From: Pseudolachnospira sp051055405 | Lineage (GTDB): Bacteria; Bacillota; Clostridia; Lachnospirales; Lachnospiraceae | Direction of reading: 5' to 3' | Length of the DNA stretch: 64,000 bases | Assembly: GCF_051055405.1 (NCBI RefSeq) | Contig: NZ_CP167068.1 | Location: forward strand, 372,001 to 436,000 | In this document: positions 16,703 to 26,641 of the stretch, in pieces | How positions within the stretch are numbered: the stretch's first letter is position 1 | Layout: each line of letters opens with the position of its first letter | Translations under genes and position numbers: made by a program | The notes under the pieces: model-generated | Database searches by the model: none | What the model was told of the DNA's origin: nothing | What the model saw: only the letters and a program-made list of their open reading frames with translations

Positions 16703-19700
16703 TTGTCCCTTAGATGAATTAAGGGAGTACGAAGAGATCAAACAATCCTTAAAGTCAGGGCGGGGACCGCTCTTGATTAGTGGTTGCGTGGATTCGCAAA
16801 AGGTTCATTTGGCATGTCAGTTGGCGGAGGATTCGCCGCTTTCTTTGATTGTAACTTATAATGATTCCCGGGCAAAAGAGATCTGTGAAGATGCCCGGTG
16901 TTTTTCGGAATCTGTTTTTTTCTATCCGGCAAAGGATTTACTCTTTTATCAGGCGGATATCCATGGAAATCTTTTGATGCAGCAGCGGATGGCGGTCTGG
17001 AAACAGATGTTGGAGGAAGGGAGAGGCGTTATTGTCACCACCATAGACGGCTGTATGGACCCGATTGCTGCGCCAAGAGAATTGGAAAAGCGGATTCTTT
17101 CATTGGAGACCGGCCAGACATTGGATTTGGCGGATTTTGGAAAACATCTGATAAAGATGGGATATGAGCGGGAAGCACAGGTGGAGGGACCTGGGCAGTT
17201 CGCCATTCGCGGCGGAATTTTGGATATTTTTCCTTTGACAGAGGAAGTGCCGGTGCGTGTGGAACTGTGGGGAGACGAGATCGATTCGATCCGAAGTTTT
17301 GATATCGAAAGCCAGCGTTCCATGGAAAATGTAACGGTGGTACGAATTTATCCGGCGGGGGATGAATGGGAGACGGAAGGGATGCCAAAGGTATCTTTCT
17401 TAGAGTATTTTTTGGAAGATACGCTGTTTTTTCTGGATGAGCCGGCCCGCCTGGAAGAGAAGGCCGACGGCGTGGCGAAAGAGTTTCAGGAAAGCATGGT
17501 TCACCGTTTGGAGAAGGGCTTAGAGGATGCGGGGAAGGTTCCGACACTTTTATCCACGGCGGAAGTATTTTCCCTTTTGGGCAGAAAACGGGCGTTGGCG
17601 TTGACTGGATTGGAGCAAAAGGGACGCAGTTTAAAGATCGAGGGACGTTACCAGATTCAGGCGCAGACGCTTCATTCGTACCAGGACAACTTTGAAACCT
17701 TGATTGGAGATTTGAAACGTTGGAAACGGGAGCATTACCGGGTGGTACTGCTGGCCGGATCGCGGACGAGGGGCGCAAGGCTGGCTTCTAATTTGCAGGA
17801 CTACGGTTTGGCGGCATTTTTTTCTGAGGAAGAGAAAAAGGAAGTGCATCCTGGTCAAGTGTTGGTGACCTGCGGCAGTATTCATAAGGGATTTTCTTAT
17901 CCAATGCTTCGCTTCATCGTTCTGGCGGAGAGCGATTTGTTCGGCAAGAATTCCAAAAAGAGAAAGAAAAAGGCCGCTTATGAAGGGCGGAAAATCCAGG
18001 AATTTTCGCAGCTTTCCGTCGGAGATTATGTGATTCATGAAAACCATGGTCTGGGAATCTATCAGGGAACGGAACGGATCGAAGTCAGCGGTATTGCCAA
18101 GGACTATATGAAGATCACATACGGAGACGGTGGAAATTTATATATTCCGGTGACCCAGATGAATCTTGTTCAGAAATATGCGGGCTCAGATGCGGAAAAA
18201 GTTCCGAAGCTGAATCGTCTGGGAGGCGCGGAGTGGCACAAAACCAAGACAAAGGTGCGAGGGGCGGTGCGGGAGATCGCCCAGGATTTGGTGCGTCTGT
18301 ATGCAGCAAGGCAGAATCAAAAGGGCTTTGTCTACAGCGAGGATTCGGTGTGGCAAAAAGAATTTGAAGAGCAGTTTCCCTATGAGGAGACCGAAGATCA
18401 AGCACGCGCCATCGAGGCAGTAAAAGGGGACATGGAGCAGGGCAAAATCATGGACCGGCTGATCTGCGGCGATGTGGGCTATGGCAAGACAGAGGTGGCG
18501 ATCCGAGCAGCTTTTAAGGCGGTGCAGGATGGAAAACAGGTGGCCTATCTGGTCCCAACTACGATTTTGGCTCAGCAGCATTACAATACCTTTGTTCAGC
18601 GAATGAAGGAGTACCCGGTGCATGTGGATTTGCTCTGTCGGTTCCGAACGCCAGGAGAGCAGAAGAAAACCATCGAGAGATTAAAGAAGGGGATGGTAGA
18701 CATTGTCATCGGAACGCACCGTCTGCTTTCCAAAGACGTCCAATTTAAGGATTTGGGTCTTTTGATTATCGATGAAGAGCAGCGTTTTGGCGTTTCTGAC
18801 AAAGAAAAAATCAAAACGCTAAAGGAAAATGTGGACGTACTGGCGTTGACGGCGACGCCGATTCCTCGGACGCTTCATATGAGTCTCATCGGAATCCGTG
18901 ATATGAGCGTGCTGGAAGAGGCGCCGATGGATCGGGTGGCCATCCAGACTTATGTGATGGAGTTTAACGACGAGCTGGTGCGGGAAGCCATTCAGAGGGA
19001 ACTTGATCGCGGCGGACAGGTGTACTATGTCTATAACCAGGTGAAGAATATCGCGGAGATGACAAATCATATCGCTTCTTTAGTGCCGGAGGCCAGCGTT
19101 GTCTTTGCCCATGGCCAGATGCGGGAGCATGAGTTGGAACGGATTATGCTGGACTTTATCAATGGGGAAATCGATGTTCTCGTATCGACCACGATCATTG
19201 AGACCGGCCTGGATATTTCCAATGTGAATACAATTATTATTCACGATGCGGATCGGTTTGGCCTGTCCCAGCTTTATCAGCTGCGGGGGCGCGTCGGCCG
19301 CTCCAGCCGGACGGCCTATGCGTTTTTGATGTATCGCCGGGATAAGATGCTGCCGGAGATTGCGGAAAAGCGTCTTCAGGCAATCCGGGAATATACGGCC
19401 CTGGGGTCTGGAATTCGGATCGCCATGCGGGATCTGGAACTGCGCGGGGCAGGAAATTTGCTGGGTGCGGAACAGCATGGTCATATGGAGGCGGTGGGAT
19501 ATGATCTCTACTGCAAGCTTTTGGGCGCCGCGGTGCAGGAGGCAAAGGGAGAAAAGACTACCGTGGCTGATTTTGAGACGGAGATCGACGTGACCATCGA
19601 TGCCTATCTGCCCGCGGGATATATCCGCAATGAAGCTCAGAAGATGAATATCTATAAGCGGATCGCCGGCATTGAAAACGATGACGACTATATGGATATG

Positions 19701-20033
19701 CAGGACGAATTGATTGACCGGTTTGGCGAGATGCCAAAGCCGGTGCAAAACCTGCTGCGGATCGCACTTTTAAAATCTTTGGCCCATGAAGCGTATGTAA
19801 TTGAGGTGGCTGGAAACCAGGACGAACTGAAGTTTACCATGTTTGCCGAAGCGCCGGTGGAGCCGTCTCGGATCGCGCCAATGATCGAAAAATATAAAGG
19901 CGATCTCCGGGTTTCCGTTGGAAAGAATCCTTGTTTTATCTATCGGGACCAAAGAAAGCGAAATACGGATTCACTGAAGATGCTGGAGACGATCCGCAGC
20001 ATTTTGGAGGATATTCGAAGCTTGCTAGAATAA
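16686..20033 (+). CDS. mfd: Transcription-repair coupling factor
   Basis: 1115 residues. It removes stalled RNA polymerase and recruits UvrA. Domains in order are a UvrB-like module (about 1-300), the RNA-polymerase-interacting CarD-like domain (about 440-505, VGDYVIHENHGLGIYQG), and superfamily-2 helicase lobes. Walker A is GDVGYGKTEVA near 597, DEEQ near 695, and helicase motif VI ends in QLRGRVGRSSR near 865. The TRCF C-terminal domain lies near 960-1060. Length and domain order are normal. It starts inside the pth gene, suggesting translational coupling. Confidence 0.98.
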   Translation: MTASFDCPLDELREYEEIKQSLKSGRGPLLISGCVDSQKVHLACQLAEDSPLSLIVTYNDSRAKEICEDARCFSESVFFYPAKDLLFYQADIHGNLLMQQRMAVWKQMLEEGRGVIVTTIDGCMDPIAAPRELEKRILSLETGQTLDLADFGKHLIKMGYEREAQVEGPGQFAIRGGILDIFPLTEEVPVRVELWGDEIDSIRSFDIESQRSMENVTVVRIYPAGDEWETEGMPKVSFLEYFLEDTLFFLDEPARLEEKADGVAKEFQESMVHRLEKGLEDAGKVPTLLSTAEVFSLLGRKRALALTGLEQKGRSLKIEGRYQIQAQTLHSYQDNFETLIGDLKRWKREHYRVVLLAGSRTRGARLASNLQDYGLAAFFSEEEKKEVHPGQVLVTCGSIHKGFSYPMLRFIVLAESDLFGKNSKKRKKKAAYEGRKIQEFSQLSVGDYVIHENHGLGIYQGTERIEVSGIAKDYMKITYGDGGNLYIPVTQMNLVQKYAGSDAEKVPKLNRLGGAEWHKTKTKVRGAVREIAQDLVRLYAARQNQKGFVYSEDSVWQKEFEEQFPYEETEDQARAIEAVKGDMEQGKIMDRLICGDVGYGKTEVAIRAAFKAVQDGKQVAYLVPTTILAQQHYNTFVQRMKEYPVHVDLLCRFRTPGEQKKTIERLKKGMVDIVIGTHRLLSKDVQFKDLGLLIIDEEQRFGVSDKEKIKTLKENVDVLALTATPIPRTLHMSLIGIRDMSVLEEAPMDRVAIQTYVMEFNDELVREAIQRELDRGGQVYYVYNQVKNIAEMTNHIASLVPEASVVFAHGQMREHELERIMLDFINGEIDVLVSTTIIETGLDISNVNTIIIHDADRFGLSQLYQLRGRVGRSSRTAYAFLMYRRDKMLPEIAEKRLQAIREYTALGSGIRIAMRDLELRGAGNLLGAEQHGHMEAVGYDLYCKLLGAAVQEAKGEKTTVADFETEIDVTIDAYLPAGYIRNEAQKMNIYKRIAGIENDDDYMDMQDELIDRFGEMPKPVQNLLRIALLKSLAHEAYVIEVAGNQDELKFTMFAEAPVEPSRIAPMIEKYKGDLRVSVGKNPCFIYRDQRKRNTDSLKMLETIRSILEDIRSLLE

Positions 20034-20090
20034 GAATTTATCGAGATTGCTTACGGAATCATGAAAAATTGGTGTTTTCCGATAAAATTG

Positions 20091-20119
20091 TTGCTAGAAA
20101 AGGAAAAAGGTTTTATAAT
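20091..20119 (+). promoter_or_regulatory. Promoter of the foldase gene
   Basis: TTGCTA (20091-20096), a 17-bp spacer and TATAAT (20114-20119), about 80 bp before the start. Confidence 0.6.
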
Positions 20120-20197
20120 ACCATTAATGTGCCAGAAAGCGCGTACTTTTTGGTTCGTCCGGCAAGAGCCGGAGAATATAACCTTTGGAGGCAGACT

Positions 20198-21397
20198 ATG
20201 AAGGGATGGAAAAAAGGAATAGGAGCGCTGTTAGCAGCAGCTTTGATGGTTGGTACGGCGGCAGGATGCTCCACATCCATGGACGAATATGCGACGACGC
20301 CGGCGCTGACTTATGGGGATCAGACGATCTATCTGGACGAGGCGAATTTCTGGCTGCGGTATGAGCAGTGGGCCACAGAAGCCCAGTATGGTCTTATGTA
20401 CCAATATTATGGCTATACCAATATGTGGGAAGCTTCGGCGGACGGAGGAAAGACGTTGGCCCAGCAGATGAAAGAAGATGTGATGGCTCAACTGATTCAG
20501 ACTTGTATCCTAAATGATCACGCGGAAGAAAAGGGGATTAGCCTGACGGATGCGGACAAGTCTAAGATTGCGGAGCAGATTGCCAATATACGGGATGTTT
20601 TTGCAGAGGAGTTTCGGGAATATTCCGATGCCAGCGATGAAAGCATCACGGCCTGGATGGAGAGAAACGCACTGGCCGTCAAGGTATGGGACGCGGTAAA
20701 ACAGGAAGCGGAGGTCACCGTCTCCGATGAAGAGTGTCAGGAATTTACGATCGAGTATGTAAATATCAGCAACAGCGCAGGAACAGAAACTGCCGGTACG
20801 GAAAGTACGGAGGGCGCTGATACGGAAAAGCTGACGGGAGAAGCGTTGGCGGATGAAGTGGAGCGGCGGCTGAACGCGGGAGAGTTATTCAGCGACTTTG
20901 CTGCGGAACTGGGAACCACGAGCTCTACCCAGAGTCTTTTGAAAGTAGACCCGGAAAATACGAGTACGCTGTATGCGGAAGGCTCTACGATGAAGACTGG
21001 CGAGATTCGAAAGGTTGCGACAGAGACCGGATGGTATGTGATTCAGTGCACGTCGGATCTGGATGAGACAGCTACTGAAGGGAAGCGGGCTTCGGTAGAA
21101 AATACCAAGCGGGAAGAGTATTTTAATTCTGTTTATGTCGAGTGGGCAGCGGCGGCGCCGGCTTACGAGGTACAGAAAGCTTGGGATGATTTAAAACTGG
21201 ACAAGATGATTTATGTGGAGAAGCCGACAGAAGCGACAACGGCAGCGGAAGGCGAGTCCACGTCGGCAGCTGATGAGACAACGGCGGCAGACGAATCGAC
21301 GACAGCGGCGGATGGGACCACAACAGCGGCGGAAAGCGAGCCCGCGACGGTGGAAGCCGAATCGACGACAGCAGCAGAGACTACGGCAGCAAATTAG
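20198..21397 (+). CDS. Parvulin-type foldase lipoprotein (PrsA/SurA-like)
   Basis: 399 residues. The signal peptide MKGWKKGIGALLAAALMVG ends in a lipobox (TAAGC, Cys near 23), so the protein is tethered outside the membrane. Helical SurA/PrsA N-domain sequence spans about 40-190. A parvulin-like region at about 190-305 contains LADEVERRLNAGELFSDFAAELGT and ETGWYVIQCTSDLD, as in PpiC domains, with an acidic insertion. The last 55 residues are a Thr/Ala/Glu low-complexity tail. The start is set by TTGGAGGCAGACT. It probably assists folding of exported proteins; catalytic competence of the parvulin domain is not certain. Confidence 0.8.
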   Translation: MKGWKKGIGALLAAALMVGTAAGCSTSMDEYATTPALTYGDQTIYLDEANFWLRYEQWATEAQYGLMYQYYGYTNMWEASADGGKTLAQQMKEDVMAQLIQTCILNDHAEEKGISLTDADKSKIAEQIANIRDVFAEEFREYSDASDESITAWMERNALAVKVWDAVKQEAEVTVSDEECQEFTIEYVNISNSAGTETAGTESTEGADTEKLTGEALADEVERRLNAGELFSDFAAELGTTSSTQSLLKVDPENTSTLYAEGSTMKTGEIRKVATETGWYVIQCTSDLDETATEGKRASVENTKREEYFNSVYVEWAAAAPAYEVQKAWDDLKLDKMIYVEKPTEATTAAEGESTSAADETTAADESTTAADGTTTAAESEPATVEAESTTAAETTAAN

Positions 21398-21402
21398 GAG
21401 AA

Positions 21403-21480
21403 GAGGAGAGGGCTGCCGCAGGATCAGGAGAAGAGCATTCCCTAGGGGGAGTCTGTTTTCCGGTTCCTGCGGCGGCTCTT
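21403..21480 (+). terminator. Terminator of the foldase gene
   Basis: AGAGGGCTGCCGCAGGA pairs imperfectly with TCCTGCGGCGGCTCT across a loop of about 45 nt, followed by TCTTTC. Confidence 0.55.
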
Positions 21481-21627
21481 CTTTCATCTTGGCAAAAGAG
21501 GCTATTAGATGAAGGATTGATTCCCGTCAGGAATACAGATAAGTTGTCCACTGTTTATAGAGGCGGGAGTCATCCCTAAATGATATACATAAAAGGAAAT
21601 TTTACAGATAGAAACGAGGAATCCGCT

Positions 21628-23958
21628 ATGGGGGGAGATGGCCTGACCGGGTTAACGAGCCGGGAGGTTCAAGAACGGATAAAAGAGGGGTTGGTAAACG
21701 GAGAAGAGGAGATCCGCAGCAAGAGCTTTGGCGAAATTTTGTGGAACAATATCATTACTCCGTTTAACATTTTAAATTTCATATTGGCATCGCTCATCTT
21801 GATGGTCGGCTCCTATAAAAACATGCTGTTTATGGGCGTTATTTTTTGCAATGCAGTGATTGGAACCGTGCAGGAAATCCGGGCAAAGCGTTTGATTGAT
21901 AAACTGTCTTTGATCGCGGCGCCGAAAGCCCATGTGGTGAGGGATGGAAAAACGAGAACCATCCCAGTTGAAGAACTGGTAAAAGACGACGTGATGGTTC
22001 TGGAAGCGGGAAATCAGATCTGTGCGGATAGTCTGATTCTTTCTGGGAGCTGCGAAGTCAATGAATCGCTGATTACCGGAGAGCCCAATCCGATTTTGAA
22101 AGAAGCAGGGGATTCGGTGCTGTCCGGAAGTTTTGTGGTTTCCGGTACCGCCTGGTCAAAGGTGGTTCACGTGGGGGCGGAGAACTATGCCTCCCAGATC
22201 AGCCGGAATGCCAAGTACATGAAGCGGCCCAACTCGGAAATCATGGAAAGCATCAATAAAATCATTAAGGTAATCGGTTTTTCTATTTTGCCAATCGGAA
22301 TCGCATTGTTTTGCAAACAATTCTTTTTTGGCGCCGTGCCAAAGGAGAAGGCGGTGGTCAGCACCGTAGCCGCGTTGGTGGGAATGATTCCGGAGGGGCT
22401 GGTGCTGCTGACCAGCGTGGTTCTGGCTGTGGGCGTTATCCGCCTGGGGAGAAAAAAAGCGTTGGTGCAGGAGCTGTATTCCATTGAAACTCTGGCGCGT
22501 GTGGACGTATTGTGCCTGGATAAGACTGGAACGATTACCACTGGAGATATGCAGGTAGATCGCCTGCATCCGTTACCGGGACATACGAAGGAGGAAGCGA
22601 GAAACGCGATTGCTTCTATCGTAGCCGCCTTGCCGGATCGCAATCCGACGGCTCAGGCGATGCGGAAATTTTGTCCCAAAGCGCCTGGGTGGAAAGCGGG
22701 GGCGATGATTCCCTTTTCCTCTGCTAGGAAGTGGAGCGGCGTAGAGTTTCCCGGCCATGGAACCTATGTGGTCGGGGCGGAGCAATTCGTTTTAAAACAG
22801 GGACTTGCCGCTTTTCGGAAGCAGATTGATGAGGCGGCCTCCAAGGGGCAGCGGGTTTTAGTGCTTGCCGTTAGTGAAGAGAGATTCCGAGGCCAGCAAT
22901 TGCCTTACGGTTTGTCGCCGGTGGCTTTGCTTTTTATCAGCGATACCATCCGTGAAAATGCAGAGAAAACATTAAGCTACTTTGTCGATCAGGGTGTCGA
23001 CCTGAAAGTGATTTCCGGGGATAATGCCAAGACGGTAGCCTGTGTCGCCCGCCGGGTAGGACTGCCGGGGGCGGACCGCTATGTGGACGCCACGACGCTT
23101 CACAGCGAAAAAGAGGTGCAGGCCGCAGCCAGGGAGTATACGGTGTTTGGGCGTGTAACGCCCCAGCAGAAATTGCAGCTGGTCCAGGGACTGAAGGCCC
23201 AGGGACATACGGTGGCAATGACCGGAGATGGGGTAAACGACGTGCTGGCGCTAAAAGAAAGTGATTGCAGCATTGCCATGGCTTCCGGGAGCGATGCGGC
23301 CCGTACCGTCAGCCAGTTGGTGCTGTTGGACTCGAATTTCGCTTCTATGCCCCACATTGTAGCGGAAGGGCGGCGTTCCATCAACAACTTGCAAAGATCG
23401 GCCTCCTTATTTTTGGTAAAGACGTTCTTTAGTACCATTTTGGCGGTCCTTTTCATCTTTGTAAACGCATCCTATCCCTTTGAACCGATCCAGTTTACTT
23501 TGATTAGTTCTCTGACCATCGGGGCTCCGTCTTTTATTCTGGCCTTGGAGCCAAACCGGGAACGGATTCGTGGAAAATTTTTGTGGAATATTATTCGAAA
23601 AGCGATACCGGGAGCGCTGACCAATGTGTTTAATACCATTTTGCTTGTAATGCTGGCAAGGAATATGCACTTTTCTACGGCCCAGATTTCCACGATGGCG
23701 GTGGTGCTCCTTGGATATACGGGCATGATGATTTTGTTTAAAGTCTGCATTCCTTTTACCTGGCAGAGGATGCTGCTTTTTGGCGCAGTGGGAACCGGGT
23801 TTATCTTAGCCTTCCTATTCTTAGGACAGCTCTTTTCGCTGGAATGGATCACCTTCCGGATGGCCGGGCTTTTGCTGCCTTTGGTAGCGGCGGCGACAGG
23901 AGTGTTCCTTTTGCTGTTATCGTTGACATCTGAGTTTTTGGAGAAACGAGGAAAGTAG
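21628..23958 (+). CDS. Cation-transporting P-type ATPase (HAD-IC)
   Basis: 776 residues from the start preferred here (GAGGAA upstream); an ATG at 21580 is an alternative. The phosphorylated Asp lies in CLDKTGTITTGD near 297, the TGES-equivalent is ITGEPNPIL near 150, and the hinge TGDGVNDVLALKESD is near 531. The M4 motif is PEGLVLL, not the CPx of heavy-metal pumps. The hydrophobic profile shows two N-terminal, two central and several C-terminal helices. The arrangement most resembles CtpE-type calcium ATPases. The ion is inferred only from that resemblance. Confidence 0.88.
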   Translation: MGGDGLTGLTSREVQERIKEGLVNGEEEIRSKSFGEILWNNIITPFNILNFILASLILMVGSYKNMLFMGVIFCNAVIGTVQEIRAKRLIDKLSLIAAPKAHVVRDGKTRTIPVEELVKDDVMVLEAGNQICADSLILSGSCEVNESLITGEPNPILKEAGDSVLSGSFVVSGTAWSKVVHVGAENYASQISRNAKYMKRPNSEIMESINKIIKVIGFSILPIGIALFCKQFFFGAVPKEKAVVSTVAALVGMIPEGLVLLTSVVLAVGVIRLGRKKALVQELYSIETLARVDVLCLDKTGTITTGDMQVDRLHPLPGHTKEEARNAIASIVAALPDRNPTAQAMRKFCPKAPGWKAGAMIPFSSARKWSGVEFPGHGTYVVGAEQFVLKQGLAAFRKQIDEAASKGQRVLVLAVSEERFRGQQLPYGLSPVALLFISDTIRENAEKTLSYFVDQGVDLKVISGDNAKTVACVARRVGLPGADRYVDATTLHSEKEVQAAAREYTVFGRVTPQQKLQLVQGLKAQGHTVAMTGDGVNDVLALKESDCSIAMASGSDAARTVSQLVLLDSNFASMPHIVAEGRRSINNLQRSASLFLVKTFFSTILAVLFIFVNASYPFEPIQFTLISSLTIGAPSFILALEPNRERIRGKFLWNIIRKAIPGALTNVFNTILLVMLARNMHFSTAQISTMAVVLLGYTGMMILFKVCIPFTWQRMLLFGAVGTGFILAFLFLGQLFSLEWITFRMAGLLLPLVAAATGVFLLLLSLTSEFLEKRGK

Positions 23959-23967
23959 AGGGTGTGT

Positions 23968-24696
23968 ATGGCGAAAGAATATGGTTTGGTACTGGCGGGC
24001 GGAGGTGGAAAGGGCGCTTATCAGATTGGCGTCTGGAAGGCTTTAAAGCAGTGCGGATGGATAGAGCGGATCGGGGCGGTTTCCGGCGCGTCTATTGGCG
24101 CTTGGAACGCGGCTCTTTTTGCCAGTGTTGATTGGGAACAGGCGGAATACGGGTGGGGACATCTGCCCTCCTTAAAGCAGACGGGCGACCCGAAGCAGGC
24201 CGTGTCCATGGAAGGTTTGGAAACGCTGATTACGGCTATGGCAAGGATTCTGAATTCGCAGGAACCGTCGGGGTGGCCCATGGACGTGTACGCCAACGCA
24301 TGCCCGGCTGGAACAAAGGAATGTCGGTATTTTCGACTGAATGAGAGAGATCAAGCGGACTGCCAAGCGATTTTGCTGGCGTCGTCCGCTTTTCCGGGAG
24401 TATGTCCTCCGGTGGAGATCGAGGGAGCCCAGTATATAGACGGCGGTGTGGTCGACAATCTGCCCATTTTTCCTCTTTATCACAGAGGATTTCGCAAATT
24501 TATCGCCGTGCTGCTGTCCGATCATGGAGAGGTACCGGAAATGGAATATCCCGATGCGGAATTTCTCGTGGTTCGTCCCAGTGAAACTATTGGAGATTTT
24601 TTTGACGGGACCTTGGATTTTTCTCCGGAGGGAGCACGAAGGCGCATGGAACTGGGCTTTCGTGACGCCCTCCGGGTATTGGAAGCGAAAAAGTAG
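23968..24696 (+). CDS. Patatin-like phospholipase
   Basis: 242 residues. The oxyanion loop GGGGKGAYQIG (about 12), the nucleophile elbow GASIGAW (about 38) and the catalytic dyad Asp in DGGVVDN (about 158) are all present, so the Ser-Asp dyad is intact. Patatin-family enzymes hydrolyse acyl groups of membrane lipids. The ATG at 23968 is preferred over a GTG two codons upstream. It follows the ATPase with a gap of about 9 bp and may be co-transcribed. It is convergent with the aminopeptidase gene, with one base between stops. Confidence 0.88.
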   Translation: MAKEYGLVLAGGGGKGAYQIGVWKALKQCGWIERIGAVSGASIGAWNAALFASVDWEQAEYGWGHLPSLKQTGDPKQAVSMEGLETLITAMARILNSQEPSGWPMDVYANACPAGTKECRYFRLNERDQADCQAILLASSAFPGVCPPVEIEGAQYIDGGVVDNLPIFPLYHRGFRKFIAVLLSDHGEVPEMEYPDAEFLVVRPSETIGDFFDGTLDFSPEGARRRMELGFRDALRVLEAKK

Positions 24697-24697
24697 A

Positions 24698-26491
24698 TTA
24701 GAGTGCGTGGATGGGACTGGTTGCCTGCTGCAGCCAGGCCTTTTCTTTTTCCGACAGACGACCGGACAGTTCGCGCCAGACCAAAGCGTGATATTGATTG
24801 AGAAGCTCGATTTCGTATTCTGTCATCTGGGAGATATCAATAGCCTCCTTATCAATCGGGCAGAGTGTCAGCGGTTCAAAGGCCAGGAAATGGCCGTAGG
24901 CGGTGTCTGGGCCGTCGATGCAAAGCAGGTCGTTCTCAATGCGGATGCCAAAAGCGCCGTCCTCATAAAATCCGGGTTCGTCGCTGGTGACCATGCCCGG
25001 CTCTAGGATACCGCTTGGTTTTTGGGGATTTGTATTCCAGGCAAACCGGTTTGGCCCTTCGTGGACGTTCAAAAGGAAGCCGATTCCATGGCCGGTTCCG
25101 TGCCGGTAATCCAGTCCCAATTCCCAAAGGGGGCGGCGGGCTAGGATGTCTAGATGTTCACCGCGGCAGCCGGAGGGAAAATGAGCGTCCGCCAATGCCA
25201 GCATGCCTTTTAACACAGCGGTATAACAGGTTTTCATTTCCTTTGTGACCGGGCCTAAGGCGACGGTTCGGGTGATATCCGTGGTGCCGTCGATATAGTG
25301 GGCGCCGGAATCCAACAGGAAGAGTCCTTCGGGCTTTAACGCCGTATCTGTTTCCGGAGTAGGCGTATAGTGGATGACAGCGGCATGGGAACCGTAAGCG
25401 GCGATGGTGTCAAAGCTGAGATCGAGAAAGCCTTCCTGTTCCCGACGAAAGGCTTCCAGGCGGCTGCTGGCAGTGATTTCCGTGATTGAATCCTTAGCGA
25501 CGGCTTCTTTCAGCCAGCAAAGAAATTTTACCATGGCCGCGCCGTCTTTCCGGTTTGCTTCTTTTAGGCAGGAAATTTCCGCCGCGTTTTTTTTGCTCTT
25601 TAAGAGGGTAGTCGGGTTCGTCCCTAGTATCTGGCGGATTTCTTTTGGAACCGTCTGTTTTAACCGGTAACTGACGCGGGACGGGTCTAAGAATAAGTGA
25701 CAATTTACCGGAAGAGAACGGAGGGCGTCATAGATTTCCTCGTAGGAGCAAAGACAGATGCCATCCTGAACCAGTTCCTCATGAAGCTCTTTGGACAGGG
25801 CGTCCAGATGAAGGAAAAGCTTTGTTTTGTCCGGCGTCAACAGGCAATAGGAAAAGAAAACCGGATTGCAGGAGATATCATTTCCCCGCAGATTCATCAG
25901 CCAGGCAATATCGTCAAGCCCAGTGATGAGGTAGGCGTTGGCTCCGCTTTTTTGCAGTTCCGCTCGTACCTGAGCCAGCTTTTCCAGACGTGGGATTCCA
26001 GCGGAGGAAAGCGGCAGGGACCAGATTGCCTTTGGGCAAAGGGGAGGGCGGTCGGTCCAGACGCTTTCGGCCAGGTCTTCTTCATAGGAAAAAGAAATGT
26101 TCTTTTTTTCCAACGTGGCCGCCAGATGGCGTCCCATTTGATAGGGGATGGTGCGGCCGTCTACTCCCAGCGCACCCCCGTCGGGAATTGTCCGAGTCAG
26201 GAACTCGTGAATGGCTTCCGTACCTGAGACTCCCAGGCGATACAGGGTGATTCCGCTGCCGGAAAGCTGTTGTTCTGCCTGAAGAAAGTAGCGGCCGTCA
26301 GTCCATAGGCCAGCCTCGTCCGCCGTTACGACCAGAGTGCCGGCGGAGCCGGTAAAGCCGGAGATATATTTTCGGAACTGAAAATGTTCGTTGACGTATT
26401 CGGATTCATGATAATCTGCAGTGGGAATCAAATAGGCGTCCAGTCCCCGCCTCTTCATGGCCTCCCGCAGCTGCGATAGTTCTTTTTTCAT
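24698..26491 (-). CDS. Xaa-Pro aminopeptidase (M24B)
   Basis: 597 residues, the long eukaryote-like form of aminopeptidase P. Two creatinase-N-like domains (about 1-130 and 160-310) precede the pita-bread catalytic domain. Metal ligands are visible: Asp in LLDSGAHYIDGTTDITRT near 395-405, His in GHGIGFLLNVHEGP near 475, and Glu in TSDEPGFYEDG and GIRIENDLL near 510-525. It removes N-terminal residues preceding proline from peptides in the cytoplasm. No signal peptide. It is a single gene, divergent from truA. Confidence 0.93.
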   Translation of the reverse strand: MKKELSQLREAMKRRGLDAYLIPTADYHESEYVNEHFQFRKYISGFTGSAGTLVVTADEAGLWTDGRYFLQAEQQLSGSGITLYRLGVSGTEAIHEFLTRTIPDGGALGVDGRTIPYQMGRHLAATLEKKNISFSYEEDLAESVWTDRPPLCPKAIWSLPLSSAGIPRLEKLAQVRAELQKSGANAYLITGLDDIAWLMNLRGNDISCNPVFFSYCLLTPDKTKLFLHLDALSKELHEELVQDGICLCSYEEIYDALRSLPVNCHLFLDPSRVSYRLKQTVPKEIRQILGTNPTTLLKSKKNAAEISCLKEANRKDGAAMVKFLCWLKEAVAKDSITEITASSRLEAFRREQEGFLDLSFDTIAAYGSHAAVIHYTPTPETDTALKPEGLFLLDSGAHYIDGTTDITRTVALGPVTKEMKTCYTAVLKGMLALADAHFPSGCRGEHLDILARRPLWELGLDYRHGTGHGIGFLLNVHEGPNRFAWNTNPQKPSGILEPGMVTSDEPGFYEDGAFGIRIENDLLCIDGPDTAYGHFLAFEPLTLCPIDKEAIDISQMTEYEIELLNQYHALVWRELSGRLSEKEKAWLQQATSPIHAL

Positions 26492-26641
26492 TCAAACCCC
26501 TCCCGTGAAATGAAAATTTTGGATATAGAATTTTCTTTTATTATACTTGGCTTCCGGAATGTGCGCAAGGAATGCAGGGGAAAATCATTGAGGAACGGAA
26601 GAAATTATGGTAGGATAAGAGCAAAGGAGCGGCAAAGAGGA

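Noticed and set aside
17035..17778. Long minus-strand open frame of 247 codons inside mfd
   Set aside because: Proline/serine-rich antisense shadow without ribosome site; mfd on the other strand is unambiguous.
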